Source: Hyphomicrobiales bacterium
GTDB taxonomy: Bacteria > Pseudomonadota > Alphaproteobacteria > Rhizobiales > Beijerinckiaceae
DNA: 64,000 nucleotides
NCBI GenBank assembly: GCA_027484655.1
Contig: JAIXSM010000052.1
Location: 1-64,000, forward strand
Direction: 5' to 3'
The translations under genes were made by a program, and so were the position numbers. The notes under the pieces were generated by a model. That model made no database searches, was not told the DNA's origin, and saw only the letters and a list, made by a program, of their open reading frames with translations. Below, in pieces: positions 8,507 to 17,388 of this stretch; position 1 is the first letter of the stretch; the number at the start of each line of letters is the position of its first letter.

Positions 8507-8989
8507 TCAGGCGCGGTGATAGGGGTGGCCCGACAGGATGGTGATCGCCCGGTAGATCTGTTCGGCCGCCATCACGCGGACAAGCTGGTGTGGCCATGTC
8601 ATCGCGCCAAACGCCAGAACGAGGCCTGCGCGGGCGCGAAGCTCTGGATCAAGCCCGTCAGGGCCGCCGATCAGCATAACGTACGCGGGCGCGCCGGCAT
8701 CCCGCGTGCGGGCCATGTCGCTGGCGAACGCTTCGCTGGTCGTGTGCGCGCCGCGCTCATCAAGGCAGATAATCCGGGCGCCTGCCGGCGCGAGGGTCAA
8801 CAGGCCGCGGCCTTCCTCGGCCTTGCGCTCCTCGGACCTGCGCGCGCGGCTCTCGTCAAGCTCCCGCACGTCGAGCCCCGCCAGCCCGATTGCGCGGCAG
8901 GATGCTTTCGCCCTGTCCACGTAGCGGGTCGCAAGCTCACGCTCGGGCCCGGCTTTGAGCCGCCCGACTGCCCCCAGAACAAGCTTCAT
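8507..8989 (-). CDS. rlmH: 23S rRNA pseudouridine-1915 N3-methyltransferase
   Basis: 160 residues, the normal length for this SPOUT-class enzyme, which methylates pseudouridine 1915 in helix 69 of 23S rRNA using SAM. The SAM-binding knot is seen as [19 protein letters not shown], followed by [22 protein letters not shown] and the terminal SGHPYHRA, all diagnostic. It lies 13 bases downstream of rsfS and upstream of envC, the standard arrangement in alphaproteobacteria. Confidence 0.97.
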   Translation of the reverse strand: MKLVLGAVGRLKAGPERELATRYVDRAKASCRAIGLAGLDVRELDESRARRSEERKAEEGRGLLTLAPAGARIICLDERGAHTTSEAFASDMARTRDAGAPAYVMLIGGPDGLDPELRARAGLVLAFGAMTWPHQLVRVMAAEQIYRAITILSGHPYHRA

Positions 8990-9002
8990 CGCCCGCCGGC
9001 CC

Positions 9003-9443
9003 TCAGACCGGCCGGCGCTCGTCCGCGGATTCCACCGGCCTGTCGCCGCCCCACATCTTTTCCAGATTGTAGAAGGCGCGCACTTCCGGCCGGAATACGT
9101 GAATGATCACGTCTCCCGCGTCGACGAGCACCCAATCGCAGTGCGGCAGCCCTTCCACGCGCGGCGCCGTGACACCGCTCGCCTTGCAGGCCTTCAGCAC
9201 GCGGTCGGCGATGGCGCCGACGTGCGTGTTGGAGCGCCCGGTGGCGATCAGCATCGTGTCAGCGATGGTGGTCTTGCCGCCCAGTTCGATGGGAACGACG
9301 TTTTCGGCTTTCGCGTCGTCCAGGGCCGTCAACACAGTCCGCACGAGGTCTTCGGCGTTGGTCCCGGCCGGGGCGTCCGCCGTGCGAAGCAGCGCAGGGG
9401 CCGCTTCAGTTGCAACCGTCGGTGTCAGTGTTTCGCACTCCAT
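9003..9443 (-). CDS. rsfS: Ribosome silencing factor RsfS
   Basis: 146 residues from the ATG at 9443; an in-frame TTG at 9473 would add ten residues but its SD-like GGAAG abuts the codon. RsfS binds L14 and blocks subunit joining when nutrients are scarce. Conserved features are [38 protein letters not shown], the [15 protein letters not shown] strand, and the C-terminal R-x-F-Y-x-L-E-x-M-W. An N-terminal extension of about 35 residues is poorly conserved. nadD, which usually precedes rsfS, is not here; the upstream region is occupied by the divergent dioxygenase cluster. Confidence 0.95.
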   Translation of the reverse strand: MECETLTPTVATEAAPALLRTADAPAGTNAEDLVRTVLTALDDAKAENVVPIELGGKTTIADTMLIATGRSNTHVGAIADRVLKACKASGVTAPRVEGLPHCDWVLVDAGDVIIHVFRPEVRAFYNLEKMWGGDRPVESADERRPV

Positions 9444-9637
9444 GTTCCCGACCGCCACAAAGACGACCGGCAACTTCCAAGATGGCCTCGAATCGCCGCC
9501 AGTTCAATGCGCCAATCGACGCGCGGACGGATTAAACCGCGTTTACCGGCCGGATCCGCCAGTCCTGCGCGCGCTTGACTGGCGCGCGAGCGCCCCGCAC
9601 ACAGGCGGGAAAGAGGAAATCGCAAGGAACCAGAGGT

Positions 9638-11002
9638 ATGCAGCCCGCCCCGCTCCGACCCGCGGATATTGATGCGCTCCTTGATGATCGCCCCGCCGAC
9701 GGCGTTTTCCGCGTGAGCCGCGCGGCTGTGCGCGAGCAGGCGATCTTCGATCTCGAAATGCGCCATATCTTCGAAGGCTCGTGGGTGTTCCTTGGCCTCG
9801 CCTGCCAGATTCCGGCGCCGCATGATTTCTTCACCACGCGCATCGGCCGCCAGCCCGTGGTGGTGAGCCGCGACGGGACGGGCCAGATTCGTTGTTTCAT
9901 CAACTCCTGCCGGCATCGGGGCGCACTCGTGTGCCACCGGGCCGCTGGCAACGCCCGCCGCCACGCCTGCCAGTACCATGGTTGGGTCTATGACAGCGCC
10001 GGCGCGTGCCTTGACGTGAAGGACGAGAAGCAGGGCGCCTATACGGATGCGTTCCGCGCCGAGGACCATGGCCTCGTCCAGGTTCGCCTTGGCGATTACC
10101 GCGGGTTCCTCTTCGGCAGCCTCAATCCGGACGTTGCGCCCATCGAGGCGTATCTGGGAGATGTGCGCGCCCTGCTCGATCTCATCGTCGACCAGTCGCC
10201 GGACGGACTCGAGGTTGTGCCGGGCGTGGTGCGCTACGTCTACAACGGCAACTGGAAGCTGCAGCTCGAAAACGGCACCGATCCGTACCACTTCACCTCC
10301 ACGCACCCCTCCTACATCCAGATCCTGGGCGAGCGCGGCAAAAAGGCCGCGAGCGGCGGCCACACCTCGATCTATCAGAACTTCAACCAGAAGAGCATTT
10401 CGCGCGGCGCGTTCTGCTTCCCCAACGGCCACGCCGCCATCTGGGGCGAAACCCCCTCAAGCGATGCGCGCCCCATCTTTCGCCAGATCGAGGCGCTGCG
10501 CGCCCGCGTGGGCGAAGCGCGCGCCAAATGGATGCTCTACACGCGCAACCTGAGCATCTTTCCCAACGTGCAGTTTGCGGAGAACGCCGCCCTGCAGATG
10601 CGCGTCTGGCGCCCGCTCTCGCCCGGCAGCACCGAGATGACCACATACTGCCTCGCGCCGAAAGGCGAGGATCGGGCCGCGCGCGCCGTGCGCATCCGGC
10701 AATACGAGGAGTTCTTCAACCCCAGCGGCCTCGCCACGCCCGACGACGCGGCTGCGTATGAGGATTGCCAGGCCGGAAACGTCACGCCGGCCATCGACTT
10801 CCATCAGGGATACGCGCGCGGCATGGCCGCGGTGCGCCGCGGCGGCGACGAGCACGCGGCTGAGCTGGGGCTCAATCCCTCCACCTCCATCGTGGGCGCG
10901 TTCGAGATGGGTGACGAGACCGTGTTCCACGAAACCTACCGGACCTGGCGCGAATTGCTGCGCAAGGGTCTTGAGCGCGATCTTGCCGGAGAGAGCGCAT
11001 GA
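9638..11002 (+). CDS. Aromatic ring-hydroxylating dioxygenase, alpha subunit
   Basis: 454 residues. This is the oxygenase large subunit, carrying a Rieske [2Fe-2S] centre and a mononuclear iron site that dihydroxylates an aromatic acid or hydrocarbon. The Rieske motif C-x-H-x(17)-C-x2-H appears as CRHRGALVCHRAAGNA..CQYHGW, and the iron-site motif D-x2-H-x4-H as DPYHFTSTH with the preceding ENGT. The ATG at 9638 is chosen because it follows CCAGAGG. The beta subunit starts in the 4-base overlap ATGA. No ferredoxin or reductase gene is nearby, so electron delivery must come from elsewhere. Benzoate/toluate- or anthranilate-type enzymes are the nearest guess; substrate unproven. Confidence 0.92.
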   Translation: MQPAPLRPADIDALLDDRPADGVFRVSRAAVREQAIFDLEMRHIFEGSWVFLGLACQIPAPHDFFTTRIGRQPVVVSRDGTGQIRCFINSCRHRGALVCHRAAGNARRHACQYHGWVYDSAGACLDVKDEKQGAYTDAFRAEDHGLVQVRLGDYRGFLFGSLNPDVAPIEAYLGDVRALLDLIVDQSPDGLEVVPGVVRYVYNGNWKLQLENGTDPYHFTSTHPSYIQILGERGKKAASGGHTSIYQNFNQKSISRGAFCFPNGHAAIWGETPSSDARPIFRQIEALRARVGEARAKWMLYTRNLSIFPNVQFAENAALQMRVWRPLSPGSTEMTTYCLAPKGEDRAARAVRIRQYEEFFNPSGLATPDDAAAYEDCQAGNVTPAIDFHQGYARGMAAVRRGGDEHAAELGLNPSTSIVGAFEMGDETVFHETYRTWRELLRKGLERDLAGESA

Positions 11003-11508
11003 GCCCGGAGATGATGAGCGCCGATGTTCAGACCATCGCGCAAGGCGTTCTCTTCGAGGAGGCGCGCGCGCTCGACGAGCAGCGCTTCCATGACTGGCTC
11101 GCGCTCTACGCAGAGGACGCCGTGTTCTGGGTTCCCGCATGGACCGACGAAGGCCGCCCGACGCAGGATCCCGAGACCGAGTTGTCGCTGATCCACTGCA
11201 CGCGCGCGCAACTCGCCGAGCGGGTCGGCCGCGTGGAGGGCGGCCGCTCCCTCGCATCGACGCCGCTGCCGCGCACGGCGCATGTGATCTCGAACGTGCT
11301 GGCGGAAGGGGCCGGCGATGGGCGGATCTTCGTGCGCTCGGTTGCGCTGACCCACGCCTTCAACATCAAGCGGCGCGAGACGACGCTCGCTTACGCGCTG
11401 GTGGAGCATGATCTTGTCGCCACGGGCGCGGGCTGGCGCATCGCCCGCAAGAAGATCCTGCTGCAGAACGACTACATCGCCACCATGATGGACTTCTACA
11501 CGGTATAG
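10999..11508 (+). CDS. Aromatic ring-hydroxylating dioxygenase, beta subunit
   Basis: 169 residues of the small cone-shaped (NTF2-fold) subunit that forms alpha3beta3 hexamers with the preceding gene. The early motif LFEEARALDEQRFHDWLALYAEDAVFWVPAW and the late GAGWRIARKKILLQND are typical of the family. The start overlaps the alpha stop codon (ATGA), so the two are translationally coupled, which suits subunits made in equal amounts. A class II aldolase follows after 66 bases. Confidence 0.92.
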   Translation: MSPEMMSADVQTIAQGVLFEEARALDEQRFHDWLALYAEDAVFWVPAWTDEGRPTQDPETELSLIHCTRAQLAERVGRVEGGRSLASTPLPRTAHVISNVLAEGAGDGRIFVRSVALTHAFNIKRRETTLAYALVEHDLVATGAGWRIARKKILLQNDYIATMMDFYTV

Positions 11509-11574
11509 CCGCAAGACGTTGCGCAGGTTCGCGCCATGGGCCATCCTTCATTCCAAGAGATGAGAGGAGACACC

Positions 11575-12306
11575 ATGGACCGGCTCGAGCGCGCGCGGCG
11601 CGACGTTGTCATCGCCAATCGCATTCTGGCCCAGCAAAAGGTGCTGGACGCCTACGGCCACGTGAGCATTCGTCATCCGGACGATCCGAACAAATATCTG
11701 CTCGCGCGCTCCTGCAGCCCAGGCATCGTCGATGTGGGCGACATCGTCGAGTTTCATCTGGATGGGGCGCCCACGGGGCCGGAAAAGCGCCCGCTGTATC
11801 TGGAGCGCTTCATCCATGGCGCGGTTTATGAGCGCCGGCCAGATGTGAAGGCGGTGCTGCACTCCCACGCCGACGACCTGCTGCCGTTCTCCATCTCGAA
11901 GACGATGCGGCTGCGGCCGGTCATCCATGCGTGCGGCGACATGGGGCAGGATATCCCCGTATGGGATATTGCACGCAACTTCGGAAACGCGACGAGCCTT
12001 CTCGTGCTCAACATGGAGCATGGGCGCGATCTGGCGCAGAGCCTCGCGGGACATCGCATGGCGCTGATGGCGGCGCACGGGTTCGTGTGCACCGGGCGCT
12101 CGATCTATGATCTGGTGCGGCTTGCGGTCTACATTCCGCGCAACGCCCGCGTGCAGATGCAGGCGAGCATGATGGGCGAGTACCGCGTGATTGCGCCCGG
12201 CGAGACGCAGGCGCGGCTTGATCTCGACCCCGACTCGCCGGCGCTCAAGCGCGGCTGGGAGTTCTGGGGCCGGGAGGCTGGTTGCGGCGCTTTGCTCGAA
12301 GATTGA
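11575..12306 (+). CDS. Class II aldolase/adducin family protein
   Basis: 243 residues. The zinc-dependent class II aldolase fold is shown by AYGHVSIRHPDDPNKYLL, the metal-site segment VLHSHADDLLPF, and LMAAHGFVCTGRSIYDLVRLAVYI. Family members act as sugar-phosphate aldolases, epimerases or decarboxylases, and in aromatic clusters they are often annotated as HCOMODA or 4,5-dihydroxyphthalate decarboxylase-type enzymes. Given the Rieske dioxygenase just upstream, decarboxylation of a dihydrodiol or dihydroxy acid is a reasonable inference. The ATG at 11575 is chosen for the GAGAGGAGACACC ribosome site. Exact reaction unknown. Confidence 0.88.
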   Translation: MDRLERARRDVVIANRILAQQKVLDAYGHVSIRHPDDPNKYLLARSCSPGIVDVGDIVEFHLDGAPTGPEKRPLYLERFIHGAVYERRPDVKAVLHSHADDLLPFSISKTMRLRPVIHACGDMGQDIPVWDIARNFGNATSLLVLNMEHGRDLAQSLAGHRMALMAAHGFVCTGRSIYDLVRLAVYIPRNARVQMQASMMGEYRVIAPGETQARLDLDPDSPALKRGWEFWGREAGCGALLED

Positions 12307-12334
12307 AAGCCAACCAAGAAACGGAGGGGAAACC

Positions 12335-13354
12335 ATGAAGAAGCTGTTTGCGATTGCGGCTGCGCTGGCGGCCATGGCGGCGCCGGCCGCCGCTGATCCG
12401 ATCGCCGAGTTCTACAAGGGCAAGACGGTCACGATCCTGATCGGCTTTCCGCCGGGAGGCGGCTACGACGCCAACGCCCGCATGCTGGCCCGCCACATGG
12501 GCCGGTTCATTCCCGGCAACCCCACGGTCGTGGCATCGAACATGCCCGGCGCCGGCTCGGTCACCGCGGCCAATCACACGTTCAACCAGGCCGCCGCCGA
12601 CGGGACCGTGTTCACCATTTTCGCCTCCTCCGCGGCGATTGAGCCCATTCTGGGCAACAAGGCGGCGCGCTTCGATCCCGCGAAATTCGGCTGGATCGGC
12701 TCCATGGCGCAGGAGGTCGCCTATTGCGGCGTCTGGCAGGGGCCGGGGGCTGCGTCCTCGTGGAAGGACGTGATGGAGCGCGAGACGATTTTTGGCGGCG
12801 GCGCGCCGGCGGCGATCACCTTCCAGCATCCCATGGTGCTGAAGAACGTGCTCGGCGCCGCAAAAATGAAGGTGATCTCCGGCTATCCGGGAACCCGCGA
12901 CGTCAATCTCGCCATGAACCGCGGCGAGGTGAACGCCTCGTGCGGCCTCTTCAGTTCTTCAATCATGTCGCAATGGCGCAACGAGGTGGAGAGCGGAAAG
13001 CTCAAGCTCGTGATCCAGATGGGCTTCAAGAAGAGCGACCAGTTCGGCGTCATTCCCAGCGTGTTCGATTTCGCAAAGACGGATGAGGAACGCCAGATTC
13101 TTGAAATCCACTTCCACCAGCAGTTGCTCTCGCGCCCCTTCGCCCTGCCGCCCAACACGCCTGCGGACCGGCTGAAGGCGCTGCGCGCGGCCTTCACGGA
13201 GACCATGAAGGACAAGGAGTTCCTCGCTGAGTCGCAGAAGATCGGCCTCGATATCGACCCGGTGTCGGGCGAAGAGATCGAGGCTGCGCTGCAGCGGTTC
13301 GCAGGCTTCCCCGCGCAGGTGCTGAAGAAAGCCGAGGAGGCGATGGGGCGCTGA
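12335..13354 (+). CDS. TctC (Bug) family periplasmic solute receptor
   Basis: 339 residues. The first 22 are a signal peptide (MKKLFAIAAALAAMAAPAAA). The mature part carries the Bug pattern: YKGKTVTILIGFPPGGGYD near the start, RFIPGNPTVVASNMPGAGS, and GTRDVNLAMNRGEV in the middle. These receptors bind carboxylated small molecules for the TctAB membrane complex or act as sensors. No tctA or tctB is in the window. The gene has a strong site (CGGAGGGGAAACC before ATG) and follows the dioxygenase and aldolase genes, so it probably binds the aromatic or carboxylate substrate they use (inference). Confidence 0.9.
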   Translation: MKKLFAIAAALAAMAAPAAADPIAEFYKGKTVTILIGFPPGGGYDANARMLARHMGRFIPGNPTVVASNMPGAGSVTAANHTFNQAAADGTVFTIFASSAAIEPILGNKAARFDPAKFGWIGSMAQEVAYCGVWQGPGAASSWKDVMERETIFGGGAPAAITFQHPMVLKNVLGAAKMKVISGYPGTRDVNLAMNRGEVNASCGLFSSSIMSQWRNEVESGKLKLVIQMGFKKSDQFGVIPSVFDFAKTDEERQILEIHFHQQLLSRPFALPPNTPADRLKALRAAFTETMKDKEFLAESQKIGLDIDPVSGEEIEAALQRFAGFPAQVLKKAEEAMGR

Positions 13355-13363
13355 GCGCTTCGT

Positions 13364-14242
13364 TTACGCCGGAACGTCGCCGCAGACAGCCGTGCGCTCC
13401 ATGCGGCGGCGTTCCGGATAGTAGTCGTTGGCGGCGTAGTGCTGCGTCGACTGGTTGTCCCAGAACACGATGGTTCCCGGCGACCAGACGAAGCGGAACT
13501 GATACTCGGGCACGTGAACCTGTGCGAACAGCACGTCGAGGATCGCCCGGCTTTCGTCCTCGTTCAGTCCGTCGATGTGCAGCGTGAACTGCGGGTTCAC
13601 GTAGATGCACTTGCGGCCTGTGACGGGATGGGTGCGCACGACCGGGTGCAGGGGGTTGGGATACAACTCCTCCATGCGGCGCAGGCGCTTCTGATCCTCT
13701 TCCGACGTCGTGAACAGCACGCGGAAGTTCTTGAAGTCGTGGCGCGCCTGCAAGCCGTCGATCATGGCGCGGAACGGCGCGCTCAGGCCGTTGTAGGCGG
13801 CCTCCATGTCGCACCACAGCGTATCGCCGCCCAGCGGCGGCATGATCTCGCAGCGCAGGATGGTGTACTTCGTCGGCCGCGCGCGGAACGTGGTGTCCGA
13901 GTGCCAGACATCCGTCGAGAGCACCGGATTGTCCTTGTGGTTGTCGAGCACCATGATTTCCGGGAACTCCCCCTCCGGGCGGAAGGGATGCACCTCAAGC
14001 TCGCCGAACCAGCGGCTGATCTCCACGTGCTGGCGCGTGGTGAGGTGCTGGTCGCGGAGAAAGATCACCTTGTTTTCGATGAGCGCGGCCTCGAGCGCCC
14101 GGAAGGTGGTCGCGTCCAGCCCTTTCGTCAGATCAAGGCCTCTGATCTCCGCGCCCAGATGGCGGCCTGTTCGCTGCACCTCAAAGGGGGCTGCCGCGAG
14201 AGCGGCGCGGGTCCATGGCTGCGGGGCCGCGCTGACATTCAT
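13364..14242 (-). CDS. TauD/TfdA-family 2-oxoglutarate-dependent dioxygenase
   Basis: 292 residues. Enzymes of this family use Fe(II), 2-oxoglutarate and O2 to hydroxylate or cleave sulfonates, aryloxyalkanoates and related compounds. The iron ligands are seen as the H-x-D of VWHSDTTF and a distal His in the VRTHPVTGRKCIYVNP stretch; the 2-oxoglutarate-binding Arg lies near the C-terminal FRFVWSPGTIVFWDNQSTQH. The N-terminal GAEIRGLDLTKGL is diagnostic. It converges on the TctC gene with 9 bases between the stops. GGGAGG precedes the ATG. Substrate unknown. Confidence 0.92.
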   Translation of the reverse strand: MNVSAAPQPWTRAALAAAPFEVQRTGRHLGAEIRGLDLTKGLDATTFRALEAALIENKVIFLRDQHLTTRQHVEISRWFGELEVHPFRPEGEFPEIMVLDNHKDNPVLSTDVWHSDTTFRARPTKYTILRCEIMPPLGGDTLWCDMEAAYNGLSAPFRAMIDGLQARHDFKNFRVLFTTSEEDQKRLRRMEELYPNPLHPVVRTHPVTGRKCIYVNPQFTLHIDGLNEDESRAILDVLFAQVHVPEYQFRFVWSPGTIVFWDNQSTQHYAANDYYPERRRMERTAVCGDVPA

Positions 14243-14473
14243 GTTTTCCTCCCGGCGATCTTCGCCATTATGGAGGCATTATGCGCGCCGAGGGTAACCT
14301 CGCAAGGTCTGCGCCGTCGCCCTGCCGCTTTGCGCGGTGTGCGTGAAAATGTGATCTCGGCCGATGGCCATGACGCCGCAAACGGCGCAGCAAATCCTGC
14401 GATCACAGAACGAGTAGGGTGGAGAAGCCGTCAGCTACGGCGGAACCACTGTCGCGCGACAGCGCGAAACAAG

Positions 14474-14558
14474 TGGTGCCCAGGAGAGGACTCGAACCTC
14501 CACGGTGTTACCCACTGGTACCTGAAACCAGCGCGTCTACCAATTCCGCCACCTGGGC
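14474..14558 (-). tRNA. tRNA-Leu(CAG)
   Basis: On the minus strand this 85-base sequence begins GCCCAGGTGGCGGAATTGG and ends CCTGGGCACCA, with CCA encoded. The seven-base acceptor stem GCCCAGG/CCTGGGC is perfect. The anticodon arm CTGGT-TTCAGGT-ACCAG gives anticodon CAG, which reads CUG. A long variable arm and the T-arm GGTTCGAGTCC are typical of class II leucine tRNA. It stands alone between the TauD-family gene and the NDUFA9-like gene. About 200 bases on each side hold no gene. Confidence 0.97.
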
Positions 14559-14771
14559 ATTGGCGTCGTCATACGGGCCACGTTCGGCCATGTCAATGCG
14601 CCTGTGGCGTTATCTTCCCGCGCCGCGTCGCGCGCCGGTTATGGCGATTCCCAGTGCCGGCGCCCGCCCGGGGTGACCACGCCGTTAGGCGGTCTGTACA
14701 CGAGGTGCGGCGTTCATTAATGAGGGCCGTTGACAGGCCCGCGCCAGCGGGCCGCACGACCGGACCATTCA

Positions 14772-15791
14772 ATGACAGAGACGCTGGTTCCTCATGGCCG
14801 CCTCGCCACCGTGTTTGGCGGCGGCGGTTTTCTCGGCCGTTACGTGGTGCGTGCGCTCGCCCAGCGCGGCTGGCGGGTGCGCGTGGCCAGCCGCAGGCCG
14901 AATCTCACCGGCCACCTGCAGCCGCTTGGCCGCGTCGGGCAGATCCAGGCCGTGCAGGCGAACCTGCGGTATCCCGAATCCGTGGCCGCCGCCGTGAAGG
15001 GCGCCGACGCTGTCATCAATCTGGTGGGCATCCTGTCGGAGGGCGGGCGCCAGCGGTTCGATGCGGTGCATGCATTCGGCGCGCGGATCGTCGCGCAGGC
15101 CGCCAAGGCTGCGGGCGTCTCCGCTCTCGTGCATGTGTCCGCTATCGGCGCGGACGCGAACTCTGAAGCCTCCTATGCGCGCACCAAGGCTGCGGGCGAA
15201 GCCGCGGTGCGGGAGGCGTTCCCGGGCGCGATCATCGTGCGCCCTTCGATCATCTTCGGGCCAGAGGATGATTTCTTCAATCGATTTGCGGCCATGGCTC
15301 GCATCTCGCCCGCGCTTCCGCTCATCGGAGGCGGGGAAACAAAGTTTCAACCGGTCTATGCAGGCGATGTGGGAGAGGCGATCGTGCGCGCCATCGAGCA
15401 GGGCCCGCCGGGCGTGACCTATGAGTTCGGCGGCCCGGAGGTGGCGACGTTCCGCCACCTGCTTGAGTATATCCTGCGCGAGACAGGCCGGCGCCGCATC
15501 CTTGCGCCGATACCCTTTACGGCCGCCAACGCCATCGCCCTTGGCAGCGAAACAGCCAGCACGCTCAGCTTCGGCCTGATGCCTGCGATGTTCCTCATCA
15601 CCCGCGATCAGGTGAAGCTGCTTCACCACGATAACGTAGTGTCCCGCGAGGCGGTGGCGGAGGGACGCACGCTTGAGGCGCTGGGCGTCACGCCGACCGG
15701 GTACGAGGCTATCGTCCCCACCTACCTGTATCGCTTCCGCGCCACCGGGCAGTTCGGCAGGCGCTCGCCGCCTTCATCGCCCGAAGGCTGA
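14772..15791 (+). CDS. NDUFA9-like NAD(P)-binding protein (atypical SDR)
   Basis: 339 residues. A Rossmann fold opens with RLATVFGGGGFLGRYVVRALAQRG, followed by ADAVINLVGIL, LVHVSAIGAD and the Y-x3-K-like YARTKAAGEAAV; the order fits the extended SDR subgroup that includes complex I subunit NDUFA9. In alphaproteobacteria this protein is linked to ubiquinone biosynthesis or complex I (established for the family only in part). The ATG at 14772 is preferred over an upstream TTG at 14730. It is downstream of tRNA-Leu, and its last 18 bases overlap the convergent EI24 gene. Confidence 0.88.
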   Translation: MTETLVPHGRLATVFGGGGFLGRYVVRALAQRGWRVRVASRRPNLTGHLQPLGRVGQIQAVQANLRYPESVAAAVKGADAVINLVGILSEGGRQRFDAVHAFGARIVAQAAKAAGVSALVHVSAIGADANSEASYARTKAAGEAAVREAFPGAIIVRPSIIFGPEDDFFNRFAAMARISPALPLIGGGETKFQPVYAGDVGEAIVRAIEQGPPGVTYEFGGPEVATFRHLLEYILRETGRRRILAPIPFTAANAIALGSETASTLSFGLMPAMFLITRDQVKLLHHDNVVSREAVAEGRTLEALGVTPTGYEAIVPTYLYRFRATGQFGRRSPPSSPEG

Positions 15792-16457
15792 GGGCGGGCG
15801 GCCACCGGACAGGCGCTTGTGTACCTGCACCATGTAGGCGACGCCGAACAACGGCGTCAGCAGGTTCAGGACCGGCACGGCGAGCAGAAGGGCGATGGGG
15901 AGTCCCGCCGCGAACAGATAGGCGCGGTTGGCGCGCCTGAGGGCGCTGGCCTCCTCAACAGACCTGTAGCGCATGGCGGTCAGCTCGAAATACTCGCGGC
16001 CGAGCAGGTAGGCGTTCGCGCCAAGAAAGGCGACGGCGTTGACGCCCGGCACGAGCAGGAGCGTCAGCGCGAGCAGATTGACGGCGGCGGCGACCAGTGC
16101 AAAGCGGGCCGCGAGCCATAGAGCCGGGCCGGAGGGCACAGGGCGGCCAGCCGGCCAGGGAGGATCGCTCCCGCGCTCCATGATCTCAGCCAATTCGTCG
16201 AGAAAGAAGCCGGCGACGAAGGCCGAGACCGGGGCGATCAGGAACCCGAGGATGAGCACGAGACCCAGACCCGTGCCCACGGAAAGCGCAGCGGCGAGCC
16301 AGGAGTTCTCGAACGCCAGATAGGGCTCGATGAGAAGCCGCAGCCCGGACCACATCAGCGCGAGCAGAACCAGGGTCATCGCCAGCATCTTCCAGAGAAC
16401 GCGACGGAAGGGCGGCGAGAGCACCTGCGGCAGGGCGGCGAAAGCGGCTGATAGCAT
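15774..16457 (-). CDS. EI24/CysZ-like integral membrane protein
   Basis: 227 residues with about four strongly hydrophobic segments (around 25-45, 55-85, 115-140 and 185-205). The overall pattern and the LLVPGVNAVAFLGANAYLLGREYFELTAMRY segment match the EI24 domain, as in CysZ sulfate permeases. Sulfate uptake is a possibility, but the family also holds proteins of unknown role. It overlaps the convergent NDUFA9-like gene by 18 bases at their 3' ends and starts 63 bases after the Spy-like gene stop on the same strand, with a hairpin in between. Confidence 0.85.
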   Translation of the reverse strand: MLSAAFAALPQVLSPPFRRVLWKMLAMTLVLLALMWSGLRLLIEPYLAFENSWLAAALSVGTGLGLVLILGFLIAPVSAFVAGFFLDELAEIMERGSDPPWPAGRPVPSGPALWLAARFALVAAAVNLLALTLLLVPGVNAVAFLGANAYLLGREYFELTAMRYRSVEEASALRRANRAYLFAAGLPIALLLAVPVLNLLTPLFGVAYMVQVHKRLSGGRPPSAFGR

Positions 16458-16474
16458 CTGCTTTATGTAGGCGT

Positions 16475-16500
16475 GAGGAGCGCCCTGTGGAGCGCTCCTC
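16475..16500 (-). terminator. Hairpin downstream of the Spy-like gene
   Basis: GAGGAGCGC and GCGCTCCTC form a perfect 9-bp stem with an 8-base loop, 21 bases beyond the Spy-like stop codon. The tract that follows on the minus strand is not a clean T-run, so termination efficiency is uncertain. Confidence 0.45.
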
Positions 16501-16520
16501 GTGTGTTGGAGCGCAACAAT

Positions 16521-17282
16521 CTAGAGCCGGCCGCCCTCGCGTCCGCCATGGCCGTACTGGTGGCGTCCGTCAGAGTGATGGCCTCCGCGCCCCATTCCCT
16601 GGCCGCCCATCCCGTGATGGCCCGTCCCGTGATGGCCCATGCCTTCGCCACGACGGCCTTCGCCACGACGGCCTTCGCCATAGGGGCTTGCGCCGCGCAT
16701 CATGCCCATCCTGCCCATCATACCGACCATGCCAGAGCCGCCGAGCATCTGCAGCCGACGCTTCTGATCATCTGTGAGGGAGGCGTAGAGCGGGGCCGCA
16801 GCGTCGGCGAACCGCGTCATCATCGCCCCGCGGGCGCTCGACATCTCGCCCATGCGGCGCATCCGCTCGACGGGGTTGGCCGCGACGCCTTCCTTGTCCA
16901 TCCGCGCCCGCCACTCCTCGCGCTGCTTCATGCCTTCGCGCACGGCGTTCTCCACCGGCGGCCAGAGCTTTTCCTGCTCGGGCGTCAATACCAGGCCAGC
17001 TTTCACCGCCGCCATGCGGGCCGCCATCATGGCCTCGCGGTCCTGCGCGGACATGGCTCGCCAGCCGCCGCGGCCGCTCTGCTCGCCATAGCCGCGACCA
17101 TACCCATATCCCTGTCCCATAGATCCGCGTTGCCCGGTCTCCGGCCCTGCCTGCGCCGGGGCGGAGGGGCCAGCGCCTGGCGCTTGCGAGGGCGATGTCT
17201 GCGCGATCGCTGCGGCTCCGGCGAGGCCGGCGGCGCTGAGCGCCGTGGTCAGGGCGAGTGCCCGCGTGAATTTGAACGCCAT
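16521..17282 (-). CDS. Spy/CpxP-like LTxxQ-motif periplasmic protein with Gly/His-rich tail
   Basis: 253 residues. A signal peptide (ALALTTALSAAGLAGAAAIAQ) is followed by a Gln/Gly-rich linker (about 30-75), then a helical domain with two LTxxQ signatures, LTPEQEKLW and LTDDQKRRL. Spy/CpxP proteins are periplasmic chaperones or metal- and stress-sensing adaptors. The last 60 residues are unusual: Gly, His, Met and Arg rich (EGRRGEG, MGHHGTGHHGMGG, GRGGHHSDGRHQYGHGG), encoded by tandem short DNA repeats, and look suited to bind metal ions such as Cu, Ni or Zn (inference). The Met-rich GMVGMMGRMGMM segment adds to this. Function unproven. Confidence 0.8.
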   Translation of the reverse strand: MAFKFTRALALTTALSAAGLAGAAAIAQTSPSQAPGAGPSAPAQAGPETGQRGSMGQGYGYGRGYGEQSGRGGWRAMSAQDREAMMAARMAAVKAGLVLTPEQEKLWPPVENAVREGMKQREEWRARMDKEGVAANPVERMRRMGEMSSARGAMMTRFADAAAPLYASLTDDQKRRLQMLGGSGMVGMMGRMGMMRGASPYGEGRRGEGRRGEGMGHHGTGHHGMGGQGMGRGGHHSDGRHQYGHGGREGGRL

Positions 17283-17388
17283 GTCGGTCTCCTTCAGAGG
17301 AAGCCCCAGTCTCCGAAGATGAAACTACCGGTGAGCCGAAATGGCCGCAAATTAAGCTTTGTTCATGGGGCGCTTGATAGTCGCAGGG

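Noticed and set aside
12335-13354. A complete TctABC transporter near the receptors
   Set aside because: No multi-span TctA or small TctB gene is found near any of the four receptors.
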